Source: Paenibacillus bovis
GTDB taxonomy: Bacteria; Bacillota; Bacilli; Bacillales; Bacillaceae_C
DNA length: 46,707 nucleotides
Assembly: GCA_007679095.1 (NCBI GenBank)
Contig: VEFU01000035.1
Location: 1-46,707, forward strand
Direction: 5' to 3'
Made by a program: the position numbers and the translations under genes. Below the pieces are notes generated by a model, which made no database searches, was not told where the DNA came from, and was given only the letters and a program-made list of their open reading frames with translations. Each line of letters starts with the position of its first letter. Within the stretch, counting starts at the first letter, position 1. Positions 15,555-24,474 of the stretch are shown here, in pieces.

Positions 15555-16649
15555 ATGTCTGAAAAGTTAAAAGTTGCTATTGTTGGTTGTGGCGGAATTG
15601 CTAATGGCAAGCACTTACCTAGCTTGTCTAAAGTAGAGCAAGTAGAGTTAGTGGCATTTTGTGATATTGAAGTAGACAGAGCCGAGAAAGCTGCTGCACA
15701 GTATGGAGTAGCAGATGCAAAAGTTTACGAGAATTATAAGGAATTATTAGAAGATGCATCAATTGATGTGGTTCATGTTCTAACACCTAATAGCTCTCAT
15801 GCAGAAATCTCAATTGCTGCATTAGAAGCTGGCAAACACGTAATGTGTGAAAAGCCGATGGCAAAAACTTCAGAAGAAGCACGACAAATGGTAGAAGCAG
15901 CAAAACGTACAGGCAAGAAGCTGACAATTGGATATAATAACCGTTTTAGACCAGATAGCTTACATCTACATAATTTGTGTGAGCGCGGTGATCTAGGTGA
16001 AGTTTATTTTGCAAAAGCACATGCAATTCGCCGCCGTGCAGTACCAACTTGGGGAGTATTCCTTGATGAAGAAAAACAAGGTGGAGGCCCTCTTATCGAT
16101 ATCGGAACACACGCACTTGATTTAACATTATGGATGATGAATAATTATAAACCAAAATCTGTTATGGGAAATGTTTATCATAAACTAGGTTCAAAAGAAA
16201 ATGCTGCAAATGCTTGGGGTCCATGGGATCCAGAGAAATTTACAGTGGAAGATTCAGCATTCGGCTTTATTACAATGGAGAATGGAGCTACAATCGTTCT
16301 TGAATCTAGCTGGGCACTAAACACGTTAGATGTTGATGAAGCAAAAGTATCTTTAAGTGGTACAGAAGCTGGAGCTGACATGAAAGATGGTCTTCGCATT
16401 AACGGTGAGGAATTTGGTAAGCTTTACACGAAAAAAGCAGAACTAGATGCCGGTGGAGTTGCATTCTATGATGGAAAAATGGAATCAGATGCAGACCTAG
16501 AAGCAAGACTTTGGATTGAAAGTATTATCAATGATACAGAGCCTTTAGTAAAACCAGAACAAGCATTTGTTGTTACACAAATCTTGGAAGCAATCTATGA
16601 ATCTGCAAGAACTGGTAAAGCTGTATATTTTGATGAAGTACTAGTGTAA
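15555..16649 (+). CDS. Gfo/Idh/MocA-family NAD(P)-dependent sugar oxidoreductase
   Basis: The 364-residue protein has an N-terminal Rossmann fold (VAIVGCGGIANGKHLPSL, GxGGxA motif) and the EKPMAKT motif near residue 98 whose Lys is catalytic in this family. The C-terminal alpha/beta domain contains GGGPLIDIGTHALDL near residue 178, placing the His/Asp typical of sugar or inositol dehydrogenases. AAAGGGGATG precedes the ATG. It is monocistronic with its own promoter, cre site and terminator, so sugar-related oxidation is likely. Substrate is unknown. Confidence 0.85.
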   Translation: MSEKLKVAIVGCGGIANGKHLPSLSKVEQVELVAFCDIEVDRAEKAAAQYGVADAKVYENYKELLEDASIDVVHVLTPNSSHAEISIAALEAGKHVMCEKPMAKTSEEARQMVEAAKRTGKKLTIGYNNRFRPDSLHLHNLCERGDLGEVYFAKAHAIRRRAVPTWGVFLDEEKQGGGPLIDIGTHALDLTLWMMNNYKPKSVMGNVYHKLGSKENAANAWGPWDPEKFTVEDSAFGFITMENGATIVLESSWALNTLDVDEAKVSLSGTEAGADMKDGLRINGEEFGKLYTKKAELDAGGVAFYDGKMESDADLEARLWIESIINDTEPLVKPEQAFVVTQILEAIYESARTGKAVYFDEVLV

Positions 16650-16665
16650 TAGAAGGACTTATATA

Positions 16666-16711
16666 TGGTGGTCAATAAGTAGAGAAATCTATTTATTGAC
16701 CACCATTTTTA
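16666..16711 (+). terminator. Terminator of Gfo/Idh gene 1
   Basis: TGGTGGTCAATAA (16666-16678) pairs with TTATTGACCACCA (16693-16705), followed by five T. Confidence 0.92.
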
Positions 16712-16798
16712 TATAATTCTGTTAAATTGCGAATCTTCTGTTATAATAAAAGGTAAAGTTGATCTAAATGAAACCGCTACCATTGTAGGAGGGTTTGT

Positions 16799-17378
16799 GT
16801 GGAAAAGAAAACTCTTTGGATATTAGCAGCAATTGCAGCATGTCTAGCATTGGTATTCGGATTTATTGTTTGGAAAGACATTAAAGGAGTAGTGAAAGAG
16901 CAAGAAAAACCAGAACCAGTAATGAATATAGTAGCTGAAGTCGAGGAAGGACTCGTGGAAAGCGAATTAGAAGAGTACACGGAAATGAATCCGTTTTATG
17001 ACAAAATAGCACCAGAGCGATTAAATGATGCCAAAGTACAAGAATATATTCATAAAATGTCGCACCAAAAAGTGAAGGCAGACGTAAAAGATTGGTTTCT
17101 ATCAAATGACTCCGGAGCGAATTAATTGGTTACTAGCATCTCTAGATAAAGCGAAGTTGGAACATGAGGAATTATACAGAGAAATTCTGATTAGGTGGAA
17201 TAACGGGGATTTTACTAGAGTAGATAAAGATCATAATGCCATTTGGGATTTGGAAAATGGTTCAATAGGTCGAGCAACGGGTTTATTGACTCCTGAAGAA
17301 GAGGCTCCATACATAGAATCTTCGGAAGAAGGCCCAACATATACACCACAACAAATGGAGGAGGAAGATAATGAGTAA
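16799..17378 (+). pseudogene. DUF6241-like membrane protein gene split by a one-base frameshift
   Basis: A GTG at 16799 (AGGAGGG upstream) opens a frame with one transmembrane helix (residues about 7-25), then an acidic linker and KVQEYIHKMSHQKVKADV, ending at 17125. A second frame (17106-17378) continues MTPERINWLLASLD ... GSIGRATGLLTPEEE. Both parts belong together: dropping one A from AAAA at 17096-17099 gives KADVKIGFYQMTPERINWLL and a single protein of about 192 residues, which I recall as the DUF6241 layout. It is either a real frameshift, a phase-variable homopolymer or a sequencing error. The downstream part lacks a good ribosome binding site of its own. Confidence 0.6.
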
Positions 17379-17601
17379 AACAAAAATTATATTTAGTTTG
17401 CTATTAGGTGTTATTGCGAGTCAATTTATATTTGGTTTCTTAGACTCGTTAGGATTGTATTTTTCATTAGCAAATGTTTGGCATTTTATATTTGGTGAGC
17501 CCACCACATTTTCCGTTACTATCGTTACGCTCATTACGATAGTGCTATGTTATTTTCCCATTCGTTTTCTATATAAAAGAAATGTAGAATCTAAATACTA
17601 A
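17371..17601 (+). CDS. Small two-helix membrane protein
   Basis: The 76-residue protein has two hydrophobic helices (about residues 6-30 and 47-68) and a basic end (YKRNVESKY). GGAGGAAG precedes the ATG, and the start overlaps the previous gene's end by eight bases, so it is coupled to the DUF6241-like gene. I do not recognise the family; functional linkage to its neighbour is inferred from the overlap. Confidence 0.6.
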   Translation: MSKTKIIFSLLLGVIASQFIFGFLDSLGLYFSLANVWHFIFGEPTTFSVTIVTLITIVLCYFPIRFLYKRNVESKY

Positions 17602-17852
17602 CAATTGAGGTTTATTTCTTTCCATTTGTCACTCCCCTTAAAAGGTTTTAGTCGCTCACATTAATATCCTACTACAACTAATCCAAGATGGAATCTTCTT
17701 AATAAGCCCTTTAAAATTAATTTTAATAAAGGCTTAGACAAAATGATTTGGCATGGATGTAAATCCGAACAATGTAAGTGTAGCTATAACGCTTCGGAAA
17801 TACACTTCGCTTTCCGCGGGCTTAGAAAAGTGAAAGGCGCTTGGGACTTGAA

Positions 17853-17909
17853 GGAAGGCTAATTTCGCAACATCCTGTTGCAACGCCTTCCTGACCCGCC
17901 TCGTGCGGG
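17853..17909 (+). ncRNA. Hairpin module with RUCCU loop, insertion 1 in long element copy 1
   Basis: An outer stem GGAAGGC/GCCTTCC (17853-17859 with 17885-17891) encloses GCAAC-ATCCT-GTTGC. A CCCGC-CTCGT-GCGGG hairpin follows (17895-17909). The stretch is absent from the inverted copy at 31.2-31.8 kb. RUCCU terminal loops are the hallmark of the Bacillaceae-1 RNA motif; whether it is expressed is unknown. Confidence 0.45.
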
Positions 17910-18104
17910 CCCGCGACAAGCAAATGTTCTGAGACAAAGAAAGGCGTTCTTTGCCTTTCATGTCTCAGGTTATTTGACCTCGAGCCGATAGCGCCTACAG
18001 CTAGACAAGGCTAATGAGCCTCCTCGGCGCTACACGCCTGTCTAGCTCAGGCTCCTAGCGGCTGGCGAACGAGCCATTCCTTTCCCTACGATAAGTCAAC
18101 ATCG

Positions 18105-18171
18105 GCAAGAGGAACGTCGACTAAAACCGGCACGTCCTGTGCCGACGTCGACGTGACCCACATCCTGTGGG
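18105..18171 (+). ncRNA. Hairpin module with two RUCCU loops, insertion 2 in long element copy 1
   Basis: ACGTCGAC/GTCGACGT arms enclose CGGCAC-GTCCT-GTGCCG (18128-18144). CCCAC-ATCCT-GTGGG (18157-18171) follows at once. In copy 2 the flanking CATCGG and CTCGCCGTG blocks are separated by only a few bases, so this is a discrete insertion or deletion. Confidence 0.45.
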
Positions 18172-18458
18172 GCCTCGCCGTGTTTCCTTTATCTCAGTAC
18201 AGGAATGTCTCCCGTTCGTACGCCGCTAATCAGTCGCCTTCGCTTTTCTATCTGCGGGGTCTCCCGGCTACCGTATATCCCGCAGTCAATCATGTATACC
18301 AAAAATACACCACAGAGAATGGAAATGATGCTAGTGGTAGTTGTCTATACGATGCATGTATAAGTTATATTCAACTTTTTAAAGCTTTATTTCCATGGTA
18401 GGAGTCTTCGTGTATTTCCTTCGCTGGTAACTATAAAATTTTTATAATTGATAAAGTG

Positions 18459-18500
18459 ACCGAACTATCTTGTTTTGAAACAAGTTATAGTTCGGTTTTT
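18459..18500 (+). terminator. Orphan intrinsic terminator downstream of the long element
   Basis: ACCGAACTAT (18459-18468) pairs with ATAGTTCGGT (18487-18496), with T5 after. No gene lies just upstream except the long element, so it probably belonged to the small membrane protein gene ending at 17601 and was separated by insertion of the element. Confidence 0.75.
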
Positions 18501-18604
18501 ATTTGCAAACATATTCCTTTATGAAAAAACTCATTTTTTTGAGGAAATGCTGAAGTTTGTTTACTAGTGAACAGACGCCCAAAATTCTGCTCCCTTTTCC
18601 AAAA

Positions 18605-18618
18605 ATGTAGCGCTTACA
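18605..18618 (-). promoter_or_regulatory. cre-like site upstream of ABC importer operon 1
   Basis: On the minus strand TGTAAGCGCTACAT matches cre at 12 of 14 positions including the full WAARCGNTW core. It lies about 70 bp before the first permease gene. Confidence 0.5.
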
Positions 18619-18685
18619 TAACTGATGTTAATTCCTTAAGATAAAAGTAAGGTTGGCGCTATCCTTATTCGTGGAGGTGTTTTAG

Positions 18686-19651
18686 TTGAAGGGGAAAGTA
18701 GAGAATAGAGAGTTTGTCATTACCCCAAGTAAAGGATCGAGATTTAAGAAGTTAATGAAGGATATCGCTTCACAAAAACAAATACAGATCATGGCGCTAC
18801 TTGGTGTCGTGTGGATGATTGTTTTTAATTATTTTCCAATGTATGGATTAATTATTGCCTTTAAAGAGTATAGTGTGATTCGCACCATTGCAGAGGCACC
18901 ATGGGTTGGCTTAATGCACTTTAAAGAATTTGTGCAAGATGATTATTTTTGGATTGTTATCAAGAACACACTTGGTATTAGTTTAATTAAGTTAATTATC
19001 GGTTTTCCATTACCTATTATTTTTGCATTATTGTTAAATGAATTGACATCGCTGAAATTTAAGAAAATGGTTCAGACGATTACATATTTACCGCATTTTC
19101 TTTCCTGGGTTGTACTAGGAGGTATTTTAACCACTTGGCTTGCAGATATTGGTATCATTAATGATATTTTAATTGGACTAGGGATTACCAATGAGCGGCT
19201 AAACTTTTTAGCAGAACCAGAATACTTCTGGGGAATTGTTATCATCTCCGATATATGGAAAGAGTTAGGTTGGTCGGCCATCATTTATTTAGCGGCAATC
19301 GCTGGTGTTTCCACTGAATTATATGAAGCAGCAACAATCGATGGAGCGAATCGCTTCCGTAGAATTTGGCATGTGACACTACCTGCAATTAGACCAACCA
19401 TTACAATTCTATTTATTTTAGCAGTTGGTGGCGTATTAAATACGAACTTCGACCAAATATTAGTGCTACGTAACGCATTGAATGAAAGTGCGAGTAGTGT
19501 TATTGATATTTACGTGTACAATGTTGGGATTCAAAATTCACGATTCTCCTATGCAACGGCAGTAGGGTTGCTGAAGTCAATCATTGCTTTCATTCTCTTA
19601 TTATCTGCCAATAAAATTACGAAAAAACTTGATGGAACATCCTTGTTTTAA
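18686..19651 (+). CDS. ABC sugar transporter permease, LplB type (importer 1)
   Basis: The 321-residue protein has six predicted helices and the EAA loop YEAATIDGANRFRRIWHVTLPAI near residue 213, which docks to the ATPase. The N-terminal pattern (NYFPMYGLIIAFKEY) is typical of LplB/YtcP-family oligosaccharide permeases. A TTG start is used: GGAGGTG precedes it and no better ATG exists upstream. It forms a heterodimer with the next gene's product. No ATPase gene is present, as is usual where a shared MsmX-like ATPase serves many importers. Confidence 0.9.
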   Translation: MKGKVENREFVITPSKGSRFKKLMKDIASQKQIQIMALLGVVWMIVFNYFPMYGLIIAFKEYSVIRTIAEAPWVGLMHFKEFVQDDYFWIVIKNTLGISLIKLIIGFPLPIIFALLLNELTSLKFKKMVQTITYLPHFLSWVVLGGILTTWLADIGIINDILIGLGITNERLNFLAEPEYFWGIVIISDIWKELGWSAIIYLAAIAGVSTELYEAATIDGANRFRRIWHVTLPAIRPTITILFILAVGGVLNTNFDQILVLRNALNESASSVIDIYVYNVGIQNSRFSYATAVGLLKSIIAFILLLSANKITKKLDGTSLF

Positions 19652-19666
19652 AAGGGAGGGATACAC

Positions 19667-20566
19667 ATGTTAAGACTATTAAAACGAAATAGAAGAACGA
19701 CTAGTGAGTACATTTTTGATAATATCAACATTCTTCTCATGATTTTCATCTGTTTCATCACGCTTTATCCTATCTGGTATGTCATCGTAAATTCCTTAAA
19801 TGAAGGAATGGATGCGATGAAAGGTGGCATCTATTGGTGGCCGAGAGAATTTACATTGGATAATTACAAAGCAGTTCTTTCCAATGAAGGTATCTTAACT
19901 TCGTTTGGGGTTACGATAGCAAAAACAATCATCGGTACTATTACTCATGTGTTCTTCACAGCGATGGTTGCATATGCCCTGTCGCGTAAGGATTTACGAG
20001 GAAGAAATATATACATGTTTGTTGGTATTGTTACAATGTTCTTTAGTGGTGGATTAATTCCATATTTCCTACTTCTACGAGATATTGGATTATTAAATAA
20101 CTTTTTAGTGTACATTATCCCAGCATTATTTAATTTCTTTCATTTAATTATTTTCGTTTCCTTTTTTAGAGAGCTTCCTACTTCACTTGAGGAGGCAGCA
20201 AAAATGGACGGAGCAAGTGATTTGAAAATCTTTTTCAAAGTCGTAATTCCGTTATCGATGCCAGTAATTGCAACGATTGCATTGTTCCAAGGTGTGTACC
20301 AATGGAATGATTATTTTGCAGGGGTTATTTTTGTTAATGACGCGGACCTGCAGCCGATTCAGACTTATTTATATAAAGTGGTAGCGGAATCGAGCTCCAA
20401 TCAAATGATGGTCAATGCTCCGAGTGGAGTTGCGGCGAAATCATTAACGTCACAATCTTTAAAACTAGCAACAATGGTGATTACAACGTTACCGATTGTA
20501 CTCGTGTATCCATTTTTACAAAAGTACTTCGTCAAAGGAATGTTGATTGGTTCCGTAAAAGGTTAA
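19667..20566 (+). CDS. ABC sugar transporter permease, YtcP type (importer 1)
   Basis: The 299-residue second permease has the EAA loop SLEEAAKMDGASDLKIFFKVVIPLSMP near residue 175 and the family C-terminus PFLQKYFVKGMLIGSVKG. It starts 15 bases after the previous stop with AAGGGAGGG upstream. A 188-bp repeat lies between it and the binding-protein gene. Confidence 0.92.
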   Translation: MLRLLKRNRRTTSEYIFDNINILLMIFICFITLYPIWYVIVNSLNEGMDAMKGGIYWWPREFTLDNYKAVLSNEGILTSFGVTIAKTIIGTITHVFFTAMVAYALSRKDLRGRNIYMFVGIVTMFFSGGLIPYFLLLRDIGLLNNFLVYIIPALFNFFHLIIFVSFFRELPTSLEEAAKMDGASDLKIFFKVVIPLSMPVIATIALFQGVYQWNDYFAGVIFVNDADLQPIQTYLYKVVAESSSNQMMVNAPSGVAAKSLTSQSLKLATMVITTLPIVLVYPFLQKYFVKGMLIGSVKG

Positions 20567-20613
20567 TACATTTAGTAGTTCTTCCTCTATGAGGAATTCA
20601 CATTTTAATAAAA

Positions 20614-20801
20614 GTTCTGTTAATCTCTGTTGTTGATTTTCGCTCCTGTACACTCGCTTTCCGCGGGCACGGCCTCAGCTAACTTGGCAAAGAAAACCGC
20701 TTTGCCAAGTGGATCTTCGGCTCGTGCTGTTCCCGCAGGAGTCTCGTGTACATCCGCTACATTCAACTAAGTTGTTAACAACAATGAACTTTAACAGAGC
20801 C
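20614..20801 (+). repeat. MITE-like 188-bp repeat, copy 3
   Basis: It is complete, running from GTTCTGTTAA to TTTAACAGAGCC. It is inserted between permease and binding-protein genes of one transport operon, 28 bp before the binding-protein start, so it would be transcribed with them. Confidence 0.95.
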
Positions 20802-20829
20802 TTAATAAAAAGAGAGGGGTTATGAAAAA

Positions 20830-22488
20830 ATGAAGAGAAAAAGATGGCTGAAAAGCCTGTATCTCATGTTTGTTGTTTCCATTATAGGAGCATTGCTTGT
20901 GGCCTGTACATCGAAAAAAGACAGTGATTCTGTCATTAATCAGAAGCCGCAAACTGAACTAACGGAGGATGAACCAGGTTGGAAAGAGGATACATCTCCA
21001 ATTACGTTCGATTGGTATATTAACTTCTCTTGGTTTGCAAGTAAGTGGGGAAATGACGCAACATCCAAATATATTACGGAAAAAACAGGGGTATCATTAA
21101 ACCTAATCTCCCCTGCTGGTAATGAAACGGAAAAAATGAATACGATGATTGTGTCAGGTGATCTGCCAGACTTCCTTACATTGTCTTGGGGAGAAGATGC
21201 TGTTAAACAAATGATTGAAGGAGAACTCGTACTTCCATTAAATAAACTTGCTGATCGTTATGATCCATATTTCTTTAAAGTTTCGGATGCAGGAAAATTA
21301 GAGTGGTATCGACAAGAAGATGGTAATATTTATGGATATCCAAATGCCTCTTCTTCACCAGCGAATTTTGATAAATATAAGGACCAAAAGCCATCTAACC
21401 AAACATTTTTAGTACGTAAAGATATGTATGAAGCAATTGGTAGCCCAGACATGAGAACACCTGAAGGCTTCCTCAATGCATTGAAGAAGGCGAAGGAAGA
21501 ATTTCCAGAAGTAAATGGTGCTCCATTAATTCCATTAGGATTACATGAGTTTGGTGATAATGGAAACTATTCATTAGAAGGATATTTACAAAATTTCTTA
21601 GCAATTCCGATGGAAAAAGACGGCGAATTATATGACCGTACGACAGATCCAGAATATCTAAAATGGTTGAAAGTATTTAGACAGGCAAATGAAGACGGAC
21701 TATTAGCGAAAGATATTTTTATTGATAAGCGTCCACAAATGGAAGAAAAAATTGCGCAAGGCCGTTATTTTGCAATGCTGTATCAACGAAGTGATATGCA
21801 GGCGCAGCAATTAGGACTTTACCAAAATGATCCAGATTCTGTTTATATTGCAGTAGATGGGCCAGCAAATTCTAATTTAGACGAACCAACACTTGCTGGT
21901 GACGGCTTATCAGGTTGGACGATTACGCTAATCTCTAAAAATGTAAAAGATCCAGAAAGAGCCATTCGTTTTATGAGTTACTTAATTAGTGAAGAAGGTC
22001 AACGTGATATGTATCTTGGTCCTAAGGGAGTAACGTATGACACGATTGATGGTAAGGATCAGTTCAAACCAGAAGTTCTAGAATTGTTAAATAGTGACAG
22101 AACTGCATTTGACCAAAAATATGGAGCTTCTCATACATTCTGGATGTTAATGGATACCGATATGCAATTGCAATGGCAGCCACCAACCTCAGAGCCGTTT
22201 AAACAACTAGAGGATTGGACAAAAGGAAAAACGCAAAGCTTTGCAGTGTATGATGATATTAACCCGCAAGGTACATCGTCAGAAGGGGTAGCCAATACAA
22301 AAATAGCCCAAGAATGGGGTAAAACTCTTCCGAAGCTAATACTAGCAGAATCTGATAGTGAGTTTGACCAAATTTTCGATGAGTTTATAAAAAAACGTGA
22401 TGAATTAGGATACAAGAAAGTCCGCGAATACCAAACGAAGAAGTTCCTAGAAAATAAAGCGAAGATTGATAAAGCAATGAATCAATAG
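20830..22488 (+). CDS. Sugar-binding lipoprotein of ABC importer 1
   Basis: The 552-residue protein has a lipoprotein signal peptide with lipobox LLVAC (Cys26), a Ser/Asp-rich linker and a family-1 solute-binding fold of the LplA/YtcQ type (TFDWYINFSWFASKWG, FLVRKDMYEAIGSPDMRTPEGF). It would be membrane-anchored outside the cell and deliver an oligosaccharide to the two permeases. The ribosome binding site (GAGAGGGGTT) is just downstream of the repeat. A terminator follows, then the YesMN genes that probably sense the same sugar. Confidence 0.9.
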   Translation: MKRKRWLKSLYLMFVVSIIGALLVACTSKKDSDSVINQKPQTELTEDEPGWKEDTSPITFDWYINFSWFASKWGNDATSKYITEKTGVSLNLISPAGNETEKMNTMIVSGDLPDFLTLSWGEDAVKQMIEGELVLPLNKLADRYDPYFFKVSDAGKLEWYRQEDGNIYGYPNASSSPANFDKYKDQKPSNQTFLVRKDMYEAIGSPDMRTPEGFLNALKKAKEEFPEVNGAPLIPLGLHEFGDNGNYSLEGYLQNFLAIPMEKDGELYDRTTDPEYLKWLKVFRQANEDGLLAKDIFIDKRPQMEEKIAQGRYFAMLYQRSDMQAQQLGLYQNDPDSVYIAVDGPANSNLDEPTLAGDGLSGWTITLISKNVKDPERAIRFMSYLISEEGQRDMYLGPKGVTYDTIDGKDQFKPEVLELLNSDRTAFDQKYGASHTFWMLMDTDMQLQWQPPTSEPFKQLEDWTKGKTQSFAVYDDINPQGTSSEGVANTKIAQEWGKTLPKLILAESDSEFDQIFDEFIKKRDELGYKKVREYQTKKFLENKAKIDKAMNQ

Positions 22489-22497
22489 ATACGTGTT

Positions 22498-22532
22498 GAG
22501 AAATCCTCCTAGATTTTAGGAGGGTTTTCTCA
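22498..22532 (+). terminator. Terminator of ABC importer operon 1
   Basis: GAGAAATCCTCC pairs with GGAGGGTTTTCTC around TAGATTTTA. The stem ends in a T-rich arm. Confidence 0.75.
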
Positions 22533-22623
22533 CTTCAATGGTATTGAAATCCTTGTTTCTTAAAGTAAATGATTGTGTGATAATGGAGTTATGGACAATA
22601 TGTAGGATGTGGTCATCATTTTT

Positions 22624-24474
22624 ATGAAAACAATAGCGAAAAGCATCTATCAACGATATAGCCAGTTATCCTTGCAAAACAAATTCGTCGTTTTGTATGT
22701 AATGTTGTTTATGATTCCTGTCATTATCATCGTTTTCTTTTATTCGAATGCATTTTACAAAAATGCGGTCAAAGATAGTAAAGAACAAAATGAATATTTG
22801 ATGGAAATGGAAAAAATTCATATCGAAAAGAATATAGAAACAATGCGTGAATCAGCACAAATGATAGCATCTGATGATCACATCATCGATTTTATCAGCA
22901 ATAGAAACGAGCGAACTGTAAGTGAATTAATTGAATTTCAACGTGAACATATAACGAAAATGGTGAATGTGCAAACAGTTAACCCTAGTATTAATCATTT
23001 CCGTCTATTTATGGATAATGAATCAATGTATGAGATGTGGCCGATTTTATATAAAGAATCTCGTATTGTGGCAACACCGTGGTATTCCGAAGTAATGAAT
23101 CTCGATGGAAAAGAGCTATGGTGGCTAAAGCACGATGATATAGACTTATTATCGAATATTAAAGAAGAAAGGCCAAAGATCTCCTTGTATAGAAGGATTA
23201 ATGATTTGTATGGAAACCATCTAGGAATTATTGAAATTTCCATGCTGCAAAGTAATTTTTTTCCACGGATGTTTAGTCCGATTTCAGATGGAATGTCTGA
23301 GATGATCGTCATTAATAATGATGAAGAAATCTATACAAACCCAGCAAATAATTTTTTGAAAGATGAAAAGTTTAGTAGTGAAGATTATCGCATTATTTTA
23401 GATAAGTTAACAGATGAAGAAGATACGGATAGTTTTTTATTAACGAATCGCCATATCCCTTATTTAGTCGTTGCGACATATGTGAAAGATATCGATGTCC
23501 ATATGGTTAATGTCATTTCACTTCAAGATATTTATATGGAAACGAAAAAAGCTAGAAATGTTACATTGATAACAGCAATGGTTATTTTATTTATTTTATC
23601 AGTACTTACGTATGTCATTATTTCGCTATTACTGAAAAAATTATATAGGTTAATAGATAACATGAAACAAGTGGAAAAAGGAGATTTTTCCACTGAAATA
23701 AATACAGATGGTCATGACGAAATTGCTATTCTTGCGTTTCACTTTAAACGAATGCTAAGTAAAATTAATACATTGATTGCGGATGCAGTGTATAAACAGG
23801 CAGTGACAAAAGATACCGAATTAAAAGCATTGAAAACACAAATTGATTCTCATTTCCTCTACAATACATTAGAAAATATTAAGATGATGGCGGAAATAGA
23901 GGGGAAATATGAAATATCTGATTCGATCACTTCTTTAGGTGAAATGATGCGTTACAATATTAAGTGGAAAAATGAATATGTCGTATTAAGTGAAGAAATT
24001 GCACATATAAAAAATTATGTTGATATTATGAATCTGCGTTTGAATCGACCACTTTCACTTGTAGTAGATATACCTGATCAGTTACGAGATCAAGAAATAT
24101 TAAAGCTATCGCTGCAGCCTATCATTGAAAATGCCATCAAGCATGGTATCGAACCAAATTCGATGAAGGATGAGGAGTCGATCATTCATGTGAAAGCATA
24201 TTTGCAACAACAAACAGTAATCATTGAGGTAACCGATAATGGGGTAGGGATGGATACTCAGCAATTATATACGCTTAATCGAAAAATTAATGGACTAAGT
24301 AATGATCAGTCCACGAGTGAAGACGGAATTGGCTTGAGAAATGTCCATGAACGTATCGCTTTGTTTTATGGAAAAGGGTATGGAATTTCCGTGAAAAGTG
24401 TGAAAAACGAATATACATCAGTGATGATTAGACTGCCTTATTTAATCATAAGGGGGGCGAGTAGGGATGCATAA
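22624..24474 (+). CDS. YesM-type sensor histidine kinase
   Basis: The protein has about 616 residues: a helix at 15-35, an extracellular dCache-like sensor to about 310, a second helix near 315-340, then a HAMP domain. The His_kinase box contains the phospho-acceptor H410 in TQIDSHFLYNTLENI; INPHFLYN is usual, so Asn-Pro is replaced by Asp-Ser. The ATPase domain shows IIENAIKHG, DNGVGMD and GIGLRNVHER. It phosphorylates the YesN partner whose start overlaps its end. The start is uncertain: GTG 22609 also lies in frame and neither site has a strong ribosome binding site. Its position after the importer suggests oligosaccharide sensing. Confidence 0.88.
   Translation: MKTIAKSIYQRYSQLSLQNKFVVLYVMLFMIPVIIIVFFYSNAFYKNAVKDSKEQNEYLMEMEKIHIEKNIETMRESAQMIASDDHIIDFISNRNERTVSELIEFQREHITKMVNVQTVNPSINHFRLFMDNESMYEMWPILYKESRIVATPWYSEVMNLDGKELWWLKHDDIDLLSNIKEERPKISLYRRINDLYGNHLGIIEISMLQSNFFPRMFSPISDGMSEMIVINNDEEIYTNPANNFLKDEKFSSEDYRIILDKLTDEEDTDSFLLTNRHIPYLVVATYVKDIDVHMVNVISLQDIYMETKKARNVTLITAMVILFILSVLTYVIISLLLKKLYRLIDNMKQVEKGDFSTEINTDGHDEIAILAFHFKRMLSKINTLIADAVYKQAVTKDTELKALKTQIDSHFLYNTLENIKMMAEIEGKYEISDSITSLGEMMRYNIKWKNEYVVLSEEIAHIKNYVDIMNLRLNRPLSLVVDIPDQLRDQEILKLSLQPIIENAIKHGIEPNSMKDEESIIHVKAYLQQQTVIIEVTDNGVGMDTQQLYTLNRKINGLSNDQSTSEDGIGLRNVHERIALFYGKGYGISVKSVKNEYTSVMIRLPYLIIRGASRDA

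Larger units (their letters stand above)
17796..18419 (+). repeat. Long hairpin-rich repeat element, copy 1 (624 bp)
   Basis: It is bounded by GGAAATACAC and GTGTATTTCC (perfect 10-bp inverted repeat). It shares the CGCTTTCCGCGGGC and GGAGTCT-CGTGTA end motifs with the 188-bp family and is much richer in GC than its surroundings. A second copy lies inverted at 31244-31766. It contains nested hairpins, three with RTCCT loops (17867-17881, 18129-18143, 18157-18171), which copy 2 lacks. An 82-codon open frame at 18153-18401 is probably spurious because it uses element sequence and lacks a ribosome binding site. Confidence 0.85.

Noticed and set aside
18153-18401. 82-codon plus-strand ORF inside the long repeat
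   Set aside because: It lies in hairpin-rich repeat sequence, lacks a ribosome binding site, and copy 2 of the element does not preserve it.
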